Positions 25,245 to 33,817 of a stretch of 64,000 nt of DNA are shown one piece after another (the stretch's first letter is position 1; the number at the start of each line of letters is the position of its first letter). The stretch lies in assembly GCA_026417655.1 (NCBI GenBank), contig JAOACS010000020.1:42648-106647 (forward strand), in the 5' to 3' direction. Made by a program: the position numbers and the translations under genes. The stretch is from Syntrophobacterales bacterium. Its GTDB lineage: Bacteria; Desulfobacterota; Syntrophobacteria; Syntrophobacterales; Thermodesulforhabdaceae. Below the pieces are notes generated by a model, which was not told where the DNA came from, made no database searches, and worked only from the letters and a program-made list of their open reading frames with translations.

Positions 25245-26978
25245 TTAAAAATTAAATAGAGTATCAAGCTCCTCGTCGGAGACTCTAAATACAGTGTTAT
25301 GAGGGGGAAGGGGCTCGGTTTTGAAAAATCTTGGTAGTCTATCACTTTGGGGACAGAAACCAGCTCTTGTATTGAAATCTCTTTCCCACTTTAAGATTTT
25401 CTTTCCATATTCTACAAAGTCATCCCTTGTCCATGTCCATCCACAAAAGGCATTAATCATATCTATCACAGCCTGAAAAGCCTCAGGTTTATCGAGCATT
25501 GCGAAGGCAACAAAGAGGCAGAGCCCAAGAGAATCGATAGTCGCTGTGGCGATCTGAAGATTTCTCGAAAGTTCTACCTGGCCTTCAGGTTTCAGGGGAT
25601 CGACAAAGCCTCCAGATTTAAGAATATTGGAAGCGATAGCATAGCCTGCCGTGTGATCGGCCCCCATTGTGCTCGTGGCGTAGGTAACACCAATCCCCTG
25701 AGCAGCCCTTGGATCGTAGGCCGGAAAAGCTTGTCCCTTTACGACAGGGACACGGTCCACTCCGAAGACCTTCGCCGTAACAGCCGCTCCGTTTCCTAAA
25801 ATTCTTCCTAAAGGTGTGCCCTTTCCAATCTCATGTATAAGATTTATGGCACCTTGAGCATCTCCGAATTTAATCAGTCCAGCCTCCATAGCTATACCGA
25901 GAGTAACGCCCGTTTCAATAGTGTCAAGACCATAGTTATCCTCAAGAAAATCCATCATGGCGATCGCATCTAGATCATCTATCCCACAATGGCCTCCATG
26001 GGCCCACACAGTTTCGTATTCGGGTTGTTTAGTTAGATAACGGCCATCCTTATCATTGTAAATGCCAGAGCATCTTATAACACATCCCCGATGACATCCA
26101 TGAGTGGGATTTCCACCTCTTTCCTTTTCTCGCTTCGCCAATTCTTCGCCGCTTATTTTGGCCGCTCCCTGAAAACGTCCCTGTCGGAAATTATAGGTAG
26201 GGTAGGCTCCTGCCTCATCAACAATGGTTGTTAAAACATTGGTTCCGTAGGCTGCAAGTCCCTTACCCGTTACGGGATGAGCTCTTAGGGCCTCTACCCA
26301 ACGCTTGTTCGCCTCTTTAAAAGCTTCCGGATTCGCTGGCTCTCGCATCTTCATACCGGCGTCGTCAAGGATTATAACCTTTACACCCTTTGCCCCCATT
26401 ACTGCTCCAACACCACCCCTTCCGCAGTGTCTAGTGGGTCTCATATCTGGATCTGTGCAGGCAACGGAGGCTGCACTCATTTTCATTTCCCCAGCAGTTC
26501 CTATAGATATACATGCGACCTTATCACCGTATTGTTCCTTAACCTTTTCAATAAGGTCATAATTTGGAAGCCCTCGAAACTCATTTGCCGTCTCTACTTT
26601 GACCCCATCCTTATTGATGAGGATCTTGTAGAAGTTATCAGACGATGGCTTTCCCTCCAAAACTATAGCTGCATACCCAAGTCTAGCCAAAACCTGAGCA
26701 GGCTGTCCCCCGGCATTTGACTCCTTGATGCCTCCCGTAAGGGGGCTTTTACAACCAACAGATATGCGACCAGTCATAGCCCCAGCACTTCCACTTAAAA
26801 GCCCTGGGGCGATAACAAGCTTATTTTCTGTTCCCAGAGGATGACAATCCGGTGGCACCTCCTTGCTAACAATTGCCGAGGTAAGGGCCCTACCACCCAG
26901 GCCTTCATACTCTCCAAGGTTAGTAATACTTACTTCAGGCCCCTCTTTTCCCCCCATGTTCACTCTGAGTATCTTCAT
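25245..26978 (-). CDS. aor: Aldehyde:ferredoxin oxidoreductase (tungsten enzyme family)
   Basis: Tungstopterin enzyme interconverting aldehydes and acids with ferredoxin. Residues 1-200 form the N-terminal AOR domain (LLSGSAGAMTGRISVGCKSP and IKESNAGGQPAQVLARLGYA). The [4Fe-4S] ligands appear as C295-x3-C299-x3-C303 (THGCHRGCVIRCSG) with C487 as the fourth; the Pyrococcus enzyme has CX2CX3C instead. The segment ATSTMGADHTAG replaces the classical 'ATS..G.CHLR', so it belongs to a different AOR subfamily with unknown aldehyde. The ATG at 26978 (MKILRVN) follows GGGGAGG; an ATG at 27047 lies inside the dynamin-like gene and is rejected. 577 residues. No AOR maturation or ferredoxin gene is adjacent. 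Confidence 0.9.
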   Translation of the reverse strand: MKILRVNMGGKEGPEVSITNLGEYEGLGGRALTSAIVSKEVPPDCHPLGTENKLVIAPGLLSGSAGAMTGRISVGCKSPLTGGIKESNAGGQPAQVLARLGYAAIVLEGKPSSDNFYKILINKDGVKVETANEFRGLPNYDLIEKVKEQYGDKVACISIGTAGEMKMSAASVACTDPDMRPTRHCGRGGVGAVMGAKGVKVIILDDAGMKMREPANPEAFKEANKRWVEALRAHPVTGKGLAAYGTNVLTTIVDEAGAYPTYNFRQGRFQGAAKISGEELAKREKERGGNPTHGCHRGCVIRCSGIYNDKDGRYLTKQPEYETVWAHGGHCGIDDLDAIAMMDFLEDNYGLDTIETGVTLGIAMEAGLIKFGDAQGAINLIHEIGKGTPLGRILGNGAAVTAKVFGVDRVPVVKGQAFPAYDPRAAQGIGVTYATSTMGADHTAGYAIASNILKSGGFVDPLKPEGQVELSRNLQIATATIDSLGLCLFVAFAMLDKPEAFQAVIDMINAFCGWTWTRDDFVEYGKKILKWERDFNTRAGFCPQSDRLPRFFKTEPLPPHNTVFRVSDEELDTLFNF

Positions 26979-26994
26979 AACTTTTCCTCCCCTT

Positions 26995-29214
26995 CTACAA
27001 AACCCTACTTTTAAGCAAGCTATCAAGTGTCCTAGCAGCTCCTTCAAAAACCCTCTTTCGCCTAAGGCGCTCCTCTTCCTTAAGACTCATCATTTCTATA
27101 ATCTTTCGAAAATCGACAACAGACGTCTCAGTCCTAAGCCTTACTTCCCTTACAAGCCAACTTAGACCATCTTCAATAAGAGGTATGAGATACTCCCTAA
27201 TGTATCTATCTTTATACCATTCAAAAATATCCTCAACTTCCGCCTTGACCTCGTTTTTTACTAGTCGTGCCGTCTCATCCCAGAAATTTCCAGAGCGACG
27301 CCCCCTCGGTCTTTTACCACTACGGCGCCCCAGAGCATCTTTAAATTGTGAAAGGGTCTCTATCGCTTTGCCTAGCCCTAACTTTACAAGGAAAGTAGCC
27401 CTTCCAACGGTCTGTTCCCGAGCAAAGGAGGCGATGGAGGGTGGATAAAGATCCTTAGAAGGCTTCCAAGGTATAGATGGATTGTAAAGAGCCGATTCCA
27501 TCTCTAAGGATATTATCTCCGAGAGCATTCTTCGATAACCTTCGAAGGTTATTTTAAAAATAGATATAAAGGACCGGAAAGCCTTCTCCAGTTCTTCCGA
27601 AATGTATTGCTCCTGCTTCTTAGAAAATTCAATGATTTTACTACTTACTTTTTCTGCTATCAATCTGGTAATCTCTTCCCTTACACTAATGTAGAACCCG
27701 TAAAGCTCCCGGATCAACTGCCTTAAATCACCAAAATTATTGCCCCCCCTATAACGATAATTTTCTATAGCCCCAACGATCTCCGACATCAAAAGGCTAC
27801 TGGCCGTATCAAAAAACTCCGACACCATCCCTTTTGAACTTTCGAAAAGGAAGGTGTGGAGCTCCGATAGAGTCTTCTCAAAGGTATTTAACGTAGACTT
27901 CATCATCTCTTCACTCATGAGGAGATCTTTCGTAACGGAGGAGATTTCCCTAATGTCCAAGTCCAGCATTTCCTGGTAGGTTCGAAGGTTTCTCCAAATC
28001 TCGCCCGCAATGAAGAGGACTCGCCGGTAGCATCTTTCAAGAAAATCCCCTGTCTTTGAATCTACAATGTTTATTCTAAGGTGTTCCTTTAGGGAGGCAA
28101 ATTCATTCTCAGATTGAAAATAAAGTTCCGGAGCTGAATGCTTCCACAAGGCTACTCGCTCTAATTCGCTTTTCTTTGCTTCTCCTTGGATGGCCTTTAC
28201 CATCTCAGCCAAGGCAGAGAGAGAAAAAATGGGAACATCATATCCTAACCATAAAAGTTCTCTTTTTGTGCGATCTAGCAATCGGTTAAAGTCACTAAGA
28301 TCCTCATGTTCACCTATATCAATATTCATTACGATAACAGTCACCGGCATAAGCCCAAAATCTTTGATGATCTCTAGCATTCGAAGGTCCGCTTCCCTAA
28401 GGCCTACTCTGCTCTGGACTACGTAAATAATGCCATGACATCTTGTAAGGTAGTCCTGGAGCATAGCGAAATGCAGGGGATTGGAAGAATCGGTTCCTTG
28501 GCAATCGGCTATTTCAACCCCTTCTCTAATCCAAGGAATGGGAAAAAGGATTTCCACATCCTTAGTAAAGGCCCAAAGGTTCCAGGATCCGGTGTAAATG
28601 TGATGCTCAAGTAAACTGGGCTCATCGAAAAGGCGTCTTACCGGGGAATCTAGCTCAATAGTGTCCGAAAAGAAATCGTAGCCACTAAGGTAAGCATCAA
28701 GTAACAAGATCTGGGCATCAAGAAGAGAACGGTTAGGTAGCTGTAATGTTTTAACTTTGTCTAGGAGCATCTTGATAAGCCTTCGATCCTCTATATCCCT
28801 TATGTCGATTCGATCCCTATAGGTAAAACTATCATCTCTTAAATGGTAAAACTCCTTGTAGACCCTAGTAATGTCATTATTTATTTCGCTCCAGGATTTA
28901 AGTTCAACCCATCCCCTCTTTTCTCCCCTACTTGATTGAACCCTTGTTATGCAGAATGTTACAAGCCCTGGACCCCGCTTTAATAGGTCCTTACCTAGAA
29001 AGGCATTTACAAGGGTGCTTTTTCCAGATTTTACAGCCCCAACAACGGCTATTCGAACCCTATGTTCAGAAACCGCATCGGATACAGCCTCTAGGTGTTG
29101 TTTCCATAACAACAATTCCTTATCGGGCAGCAAACCGTCGTTAGAAAGATAGGAGAGAACGGATTTTACCTCATTAGCACAGATAAGAACCTCACGAGAA
29201 AGATCCTTCATCAT
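26995..29214 (-). CDS. Dynamin-like GTPase
   Basis: 739-residue large GTPase. G1 is AVVGAVKSGKSTLVNAFLG (P-loop residues 59-67), the G2 Thr is in GLVTFCITR, G3 is IADCQGTD (Asp237-Gly240) and G4 is VIVMNID (296-299), followed by a long helical region to the end, fitting Dynamin_N-type bacterial dynamins. I see no clear paired membrane segment, unlike many fusion-type bacterial dynamins; the closing basic stretch (KEEERLRRKRVFEGAAR) and ALGRRSGKRPRGRRSGN could contact lipid. It overlaps the diguanylate cyclase gene by 4 bases and stops 16 bases before AOR, so the three are transcribed together. Role unknown; membrane remodelling or stress protection is the family expectation. Confidence 0.82.
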   Translation of the reverse strand: MMKDLSREVLICANEVKSVLSYLSNDGLLPDKELLLWKQHLEAVSDAVSEHRVRIAVVGAVKSGKSTLVNAFLGKDLLKRGPGLVTFCITRVQSSRGEKRGWVELKSWSEINNDITRVYKEFYHLRDDSFTYRDRIDIRDIEDRRLIKMLLDKVKTLQLPNRSLLDAQILLLDAYLSGYDFFSDTIELDSPVRRLFDEPSLLEHHIYTGSWNLWAFTKDVEILFPIPWIREGVEIADCQGTDSSNPLHFAMLQDYLTRCHGIIYVVQSRVGLREADLRMLEIIKDFGLMPVTVIVMNIDIGEHEDLSDFNRLLDRTKRELLWLGYDVPIFSLSALAEMVKAIQGEAKKSELERVALWKHSAPELYFQSENEFASLKEHLRINIVDSKTGDFLERCYRRVLFIAGEIWRNLRTYQEMLDLDIREISSVTKDLLMSEEMMKSTLNTFEKTLSELHTFLFESSKGMVSEFFDTASSLLMSEIVGAIENYRYRGGNNFGDLRQLIRELYGFYISVREEITRLIAEKVSSKIIEFSKKQEQYISEELEKAFRSFISIFKITFEGYRRMLSEIISLEMESALYNPSIPWKPSKDLYPPSIASFAREQTVGRATFLVKLGLGKAIETLSQFKDALGRRSGKRPRGRRSGNFWDETARLVKNEVKAEVEDIFEWYKDRYIREYLIPLIEDGLSWLVREVRLRTETSVVDFRKIIEMMSLKEEERLRRKRVFEGAARTLDSLLKSRVL

Positions 29215-30380
29215 AGAGAACGACCTCTAGCTCCAAGTATTTCCCCCTTATCTAAATCCTCCTCTGATTTATCTGTTAAACTAACAACCCTGTTTTTGCC
29301 AGATTTTTTAGCCATGTAAAGGGCCCTGTCCGCTCTAGAAAGCAAACTATCTAGGTTTTCTCCTAAAGAGTATTCAGTAACTCCAAAGGATGCTGTAACC
29401 CGATAACCTTCGGGAAGACCTGGAAATTCTTCCATCTCGACGGCTACTCTACATCTGTTAAGGCAGATCTTGGCAAATTCCAAAGGTGTTTCCGTAAGAA
29501 CTATTATGAACTCTTCCCCGCCATATCGTCCTATGATATCGGTTTTTCTAGAGCAGGAGGAAAGTATCTCTACAAAGGTCTTTAACACCTGATCGCCTAC
29601 AGCATGGCCGAAGTTATCGTTTATACGCTTGAAGTAGTCAATATCTGTAATGCATATTGAAAAGGAGTTTTTATAGCGATTGCTTCTCTCAATTTCTAAC
29701 TCAAGAAATTCCATAATCCCCATGCGGTTAAGAACACCCGTAAGGTAGTCCCTTCTTGCGAGCTGTTCCATTTTTTTGTAGGCGTTAGAAAGTTGAGCGT
29801 AACTCCTAGCCATCCTTTTTCTTAGGTTACTTATATAGTCTCCTATGAAAGCAAACCATATAGACGTAAAAAAGAATACAAGTAACTGAAGGATTTCAAA
29901 CTTTAACTCTATAACCTCTGGATGATACCGCCATAGAGCTAAAATTACCAAACCATACCCTAAAACACTGCAACACACCGTTACGATAAACTGTCTTCTC
30001 CCAAATCGAAAAATCCCAAATATTAGGGCTATGAAGTATAGGATTAATAGGATACCACGGTAGGCATTGGATAGGTAAATAACAACTGTAGCAAAAATAA
30101 TGCCTGCCCCTATTTGAGGAAGTGTAAGGCTTGGATCCTTGAAACGCCTATTGATACCCGATTTAAGCATAATATAAAATGTAGTATTTATCACCACACT
30201 CAAAAGGATGAGAAGAATAGTTTTTTCAAGAGAAAGCCTAAAAACACCCCAAAACCAGAAGCAAATTACAACTATCCACACCACTACATAGGATAAGACT
30301 CCCAACAGGAATCGCTTTATTCTAAGTTTTTGGGCACTTTCCTGGTCGTAGTATGTCTTATCTATTTCGTTTTTTCTCAT
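29211..30380 (-). CDS. Membrane diguanylate cyclase (GGDEF domain)
   Basis: 389 residues: about six membrane helices (roughly 26-45, 54-73, 91-106, 108-127, 131-150, 163-181), a short coiled linker (NLRKRMARSYAQLSNAYKKM) and a GGDEF domain starting RRDYLTGVLNRMGI. The active-site motif is intact as GRYGGEEFIIVL (GGEEF 287-291), and RKTD at 278-281 lies five residues upstream, the inhibitory (I-site) RxxD. It should make cyclic di-GMP and be product-inhibited. The ATG at 30380 is preferred; upstream Met 30455 lies inside the YcaO gene. It overlaps the dynamin-like gene at ATGA. Confidence 0.92.
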   Translation of the reverse strand: MRKNEIDKTYYDQESAQKLRIKRFLLGVLSYVVVWIVVICFWFWGVFRLSLEKTILLILLSVVINTTFYIMLKSGINRRFKDPSLTLPQIGAGIIFATVVIYLSNAYRGILLILYFIALIFGIFRFGRRQFIVTVCCSVLGYGLVILALWRYHPEVIELKFEILQLLVFFFTSIWFAFIGDYISNLRKRMARSYAQLSNAYKKMEQLARRDYLTGVLNRMGIMEFLELEIERSNRYKNSFSICITDIDYFKRINDNFGHAVGDQVLKTFVEILSSCSRKTDIIGRYGGEEFIIVLTETPLEFAKICLNRCRVAVEMEEFPGLPEGYRVTASFGVTEYSLGENLDSLLSRADRALYMAKKSGKNRVVSLTDKSEEDLDKGEILGARGRSL

Positions 30381-30411
30381 TTTTAGTCTTCTACCAGAAG
30401 TAAAAAAAGTC

Positions 30412-32169
30412 TTATTTAAGCTTTTCTTTAAGAGATGCGAGATGTTCTTTGGCAAACTCTAATGTGGGATCGAGTTCTAAGGCCATTTGATAAAGAGCGA
30501 TCGCTTCCCTTTCGTGCCCTAGTTTTCTTAGGCTTGATGCTATGTTTGCATAATCTATTGCTGAACCTGGATCGATCTCTATAACTCGCTCGAAATGTTC
30601 TATAGCTTCTTCATATCTCTCAAGATAGTAATAGCAAGCTCCCCTGAGATGGTGAAACTCCTTAAGATTACCGGCTTCGCCTTCCACAGATTTAAGACAT
30701 TTAAGAGCTTTATCATAACTTCCCATTTCCTTCCAGCAAAAAGCCATATTCATTACAATACTTATTTTCTCTGCCTCCGAGGGCACTCCTTCCGAAAGAG
30801 CCTCTTCATAGAGCCTCAGAGCCTCATAAAAATTACTCTTCTCCGATTCGGCATAACCCCGGAAAAACAAAAGATCATATCTTTTACCAAAATACCCCAT
30901 AAGACGTTCGATCTGGGCCGAGGCTTCAGCGGGTTCAAGGGCTCTAAGAAGAGTTCTTGCCATATGTTGAGGGAAATCCGTTCCAATAGCACGATCGAGA
31001 AAATGAGCTCCTGGTATAATAGAATAAACCGTAGGGACATCCAATAGGGGATGGGTCACATTGACAACGAAAAGATCCCACCCCTTGCGTTCCCTGAGCA
31101 CCTGTACCATCTGTTCTATTTCTCTTAAAAGATCATCGTTAGAAAGAGAGGGCATATCCTTAATAGAGATTATCGGAACGTTTACACTTGATATAAGGTA
31201 AGAGGCTTCCTCAAGGGAACCGTATTTAGGAAAAGTAGGTTTGTAGGAAGTTCTATTCTGGAAATCACCAGCAAGTTGAGCCACCTCTGTCAAAGCCCTA
31301 CATAGGGATGTTTCAGGATCTGTTGTTGTTCCCACAGTAAATACGATCTCACTTTGTTGTGGAAAGGTTACTGGATCATAGGCGAGCACCCCAACGGATG
31401 GAATACCAGTGTCCAGAGAGAAATCTCTTAGAAACAGCGAAATGTTATGGGCTCTATATTTACGAAGAAGCTCCCTTCCTGCTTCAGAGCTAACCGTATT
31501 TGGATCTATTAAAGGCACCACGAGTTTTTCAGCACTTATGACACTTCCTACGTGTCGTTCTACAACTTCACAAAGACTTTGAACCACCGCTTCTTCTATA
31601 GTGTTTCCTGCGGCAGGACCATTGTATTCGTTTATTAAATAGAACCAATCAATAGGTACCCATCGATCAACCCCCTCCCATACACTAAGAGCAGGCACCC
31701 ATCTTAGAGGAAGATCTTTTATAAACTCCCTAACCAAATCCTCAGGCGTCACTTCATCATGGATTGACATTAGAAGGTGGCGAAGAGCTATAGCATCATC
31801 CAGCACTTCACTCCCCAGGGCACGAAAATGCTTTCTAGTTTTCATATACGAAAAGAAGCTAAACCGCTCGGAAAGCTCCATAAGAGCACTCGCCTCAGAT
31901 TGAGCTGGCGTAGCCCCCTTTCCCATTTGCTTTCTTGTTCCGATAATGACTTTAGCATCTTCTCCGCAACGGCTTATATAGACGGGGATACCGAGCCGTC
32001 CAGAATCGATCCTAACCGTTTGCATAAGTATATCATAACCGGAAAGACGAAACCTTTCCTTTACCCAAGCGATAGTCTCCTCCGGTGATCTCACCTTATC
32101 CTGATCATACCGATACCCCTTCTTCACACTTTGAAGCTTTATTCCCGAATTAGGTTTAACTCCTAACAT
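30412..32169 (-). CDS. YcaO-domain ATP-dependent amide-activating enzyme with TPR tail
   Basis: 585 residues. Residues ~20-400 are a YcaO domain, with the ATP-site Glu-rich helices SEASALMELSERF (E92/E98/E101), EAVVQSLCEVVERH (E201/E204) and CRALTEVAQLAGDF (E295), and FTVGTTTDPETSLC. Residues ~435-585 are about four tetratricopeptide repeats (e.g. YYYLERYEEAIEHFERVIEI). YcaO enzymes phosphorylate a backbone amide for cyclisation or thioamidation. The C-terminal PxPxP end of azoline-forming YcaOs is absent, and no TfuA, dehydrogenase or precursor peptide gene is adjacent, so the product is unknown. It overlaps RNase D by 7 bases. The TPR part likely binds a protein partner. Confidence 0.88.
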   Translation of the reverse strand: MLGVKPNSGIKLQSVKKGYRYDQDKVRSPEETIAWVKERFRLSGYDILMQTVRIDSGRLGIPVYISRCGEDAKVIIGTRKQMGKGATPAQSEASALMELSERFSFFSYMKTRKHFRALGSEVLDDAIALRHLLMSIHDEVTPEDLVREFIKDLPLRWVPALSVWEGVDRWVPIDWFYLINEYNGPAAGNTIEEAVVQSLCEVVERHVGSVISAEKLVVPLIDPNTVSSEAGRELLRKYRAHNISLFLRDFSLDTGIPSVGVLAYDPVTFPQQSEIVFTVGTTTDPETSLCRALTEVAQLAGDFQNRTSYKPTFPKYGSLEEASYLISSVNVPIISIKDMPSLSNDDLLREIEQMVQVLRERKGWDLFVVNVTHPLLDVPTVYSIIPGAHFLDRAIGTDFPQHMARTLLRALEPAEASAQIERLMGYFGKRYDLLFFRGYAESEKSNFYEALRLYEEALSEGVPSEAEKISIVMNMAFCWKEMGSYDKALKCLKSVEGEAGNLKEFHHLRGACYYYLERYEEAIEHFERVIEIDPGSAIDYANIASSLRKLGHEREAIALYQMALELDPTLEFAKEHLASLKEKLK

Positions 32170-33098
32170 TTGATAGCGTCTCCCACAATCTGAATAAGCC
32201 TTTCCCCTAAGTGTCCCCTTTGAAACTTAGCTGGAACTCCCTTAATATTTTCTAAATCCTCCAGAGTTAGAGGCTTTGTGATAGCTATTTTTAAAATGGT
32301 TTCATTATTTAGGACTCGAAAGGGTGCCCTATCCCACTGTTTTGCCACTTCGTCCCGGAACTTATAAATTCTTTTGACGATCTTTTTCTCGGCCTCACTC
32401 AGATTCCCATAGCCGCTTATGTTAGCATAGCCACGCTCGGGAAACCGGCGTTTCGGCACTATACGCAAAGCGACGGCCTGGGAAAGTTCATAGGCCCTCT
32501 CTAGCAACCCCCTATCGGAAAGCTCCCTTTTTATCCTTTCAGCAAGAGGTATTAGGTAAAAGACATCCATTGCTGCATAAATCAGGCGATCCTTGTCAAT
32601 GGGGCGGTGGGACCAGTCATAGTGCTGTCCCCTTTTGTTAATAGTAACCCTTAAATATGAGCCGAGCAAAGAGGCTAATCCTAATCGTTTAATTCCCAGA
32701 ATGCGACAGGCTACGTAGGTATCAAAAAGGCAGGAAAAGGTAAAACCGAAATCGTTTCTCAGGCCAGAGATGTCATTTACCGCATGATGTAATATTTTCT
32801 CTATACCCGAATCTGAAAAAAGCTCTCCTAAAACAGAACAATCTTTTATTGTCAACGGATCGATGATATAATTCTTTGTCCCATCGGAGAGTTGGATGAG
32901 GCAGGTCTTTTCATGGTAAGCGTAAAAACCGTTCGATTCGGTATCGACAGCCAGCTTATTCCTGCCTCGAAGATATTCTACAAGACGGTGTAAGGCATCA
33001 TCGGTTGTTATGATCTCAATACAATCCATAGAGAAAGGACGAGCGGCCGATGAATCGACGAAAGACTGAAAACCGTTATGAGAATAACTCCTATCCAT
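32163..33098 (-). CDS. rnd: Ribonuclease D-like 3'-5' exonuclease
   Basis: DEDDy exonuclease followed by an HRDC domain. Exo motifs: KLAVDTESNGFYAYHE (Asp52/Glu54 from the chosen start), HAVNDISGL and LIYAAMDVFYLIPLA (Tyr and Asp). The HRDC-like C-terminus includes FRVLNNETILKIAITKPLTLEDL and KGVPAKFQR. It should trim tRNA or other structured RNAs. Start is uncertain: 33098 has GAGGGG upstream; 33029 lacks a ribosome-binding site but matches RNase D N-termini better; 33155 is also open. At 33098 it would overlap the divergent Smr gene by 49 bases. It is followed by a 7-base overlap with the YcaO gene. Confidence 0.88.
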   Translation of the reverse strand: MDRSYSHNGFQSFVDSSAARPFSMDCIEIITTDDALHRLVEYLRGRNKLAVDTESNGFYAYHEKTCLIQLSDGTKNYIIDPLTIKDCSVLGELFSDSGIEKILHHAVNDISGLRNDFGFTFSCLFDTYVACRILGIKRLGLASLLGSYLRVTINKRGQHYDWSHRPIDKDRLIYAAMDVFYLIPLAERIKRELSDRGLLERAYELSQAVALRIVPKRRFPERGYANISGYGNLSEAEKKIVKRIYKFRDEVAKQWDRAPFRVLNNETILKIAITKPLTLEDLENIKGVPAKFQRGHLGERLIQIVGDAIKC

Positions 33099-33817
33099 TT
33101 TTGAAATATCCCCTCTATACTCCCTTCGAAAAGCTAAAGGAAAAGGTTTTCTCAAGCAAAGCTAAACATCAACAAGTAGAGGCTTCTATTAAAACCACAA
33201 CCACCCCTTTAAAGCAAGATTCCTTTAACATCTCCGATGAGGCACTTTTTGCTGAAGCCATGAAGGATGTAATCCCTTTGAAGTCAAAGAAGGATGAAGC
33301 CAATCGTGTTCCCCCTCCTCGCCCCACCGATAATACCCCTAGGTACTTCTCCATCTCCGAATTAGATGCCTACAATGAGCTGTATGAACTCACTTCTGGC
33401 AATATGAGTTTTGACCTCTTCTATTCGGATGAATATGTTGAGGGTGCCGTTCAGGGGATTTCTCCTCAATTACTTAGAAAACTACGGCGTGGGGAGTTTA
33501 GCTACCAAGATTATCTAGACTTACATGGTCTTACAAAAAGAGAGGCTCAGGAAAGAGTCATAACCTTCGTAAAGCGTGCCCACCTTAGGGGCAACAGATG
33601 CATTTTAATCATACCTGGTCGGGGGCTTAACTCTGCCGACAATAAGCCCATTCTTAAAGAGGGGCTAATCCGATGGCTCACCCACCATCCCCTTAAAAAC
33701 ATTGTCTTAGCCTTTTCATCCGCAAGGGCCCACGACGGTGGATTAGGTGCCTTCTATGTTCTACTTCGCCGAGTTAAAAAAAAGGGGCATTTTTCAGTAA
33801 GAAATTTTCCCCTTTAA
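33050..33817 (+). CDS. Smr-domain protein
   Basis: 255 residues with a poorly conserved, Lys/Pro-rich N-terminal ~150 residues and a C-terminal Smr (small MutS-related) domain, ~158-245: YLDLHGLTKREAQERVITFV, then ILIIPGRGLNSAD and HPLKNIVLAFSSARAHDGGLGA. The HGLT and GRG motifs are the Smr nuclease-type signature. It is a stand-alone Smr without a MutS2 part; roles in nicking DNA or RNA, or in ribosome-collision responses, are known for the family. It is divergent from rnd and converges with ade with a 4-base overlap (33814-33817). Start at 33050 has only a weak ribosome-binding site, so the true start may differ. Confidence 0.85.
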   Translation: MNRRKTENRYENNSYPFLKYPLYTPFEKLKEKVFSSKAKHQQVEASIKTTTTPLKQDSFNISDEALFAEAMKDVIPLKSKKDEANRVPPPRPTDNTPRYFSISELDAYNELYELTSGNMSFDLFYSDEYVEGAVQGISPQLLRKLRRGEFSYQDYLDLHGLTKREAQERVITFVKRAHLRGNRCILIIPGRGLNSADNKPILKEGLIRWLTHHPLKNIVLAFSSARAHDGGLGAFYVLLRRVKKKGHFSVRNFPL

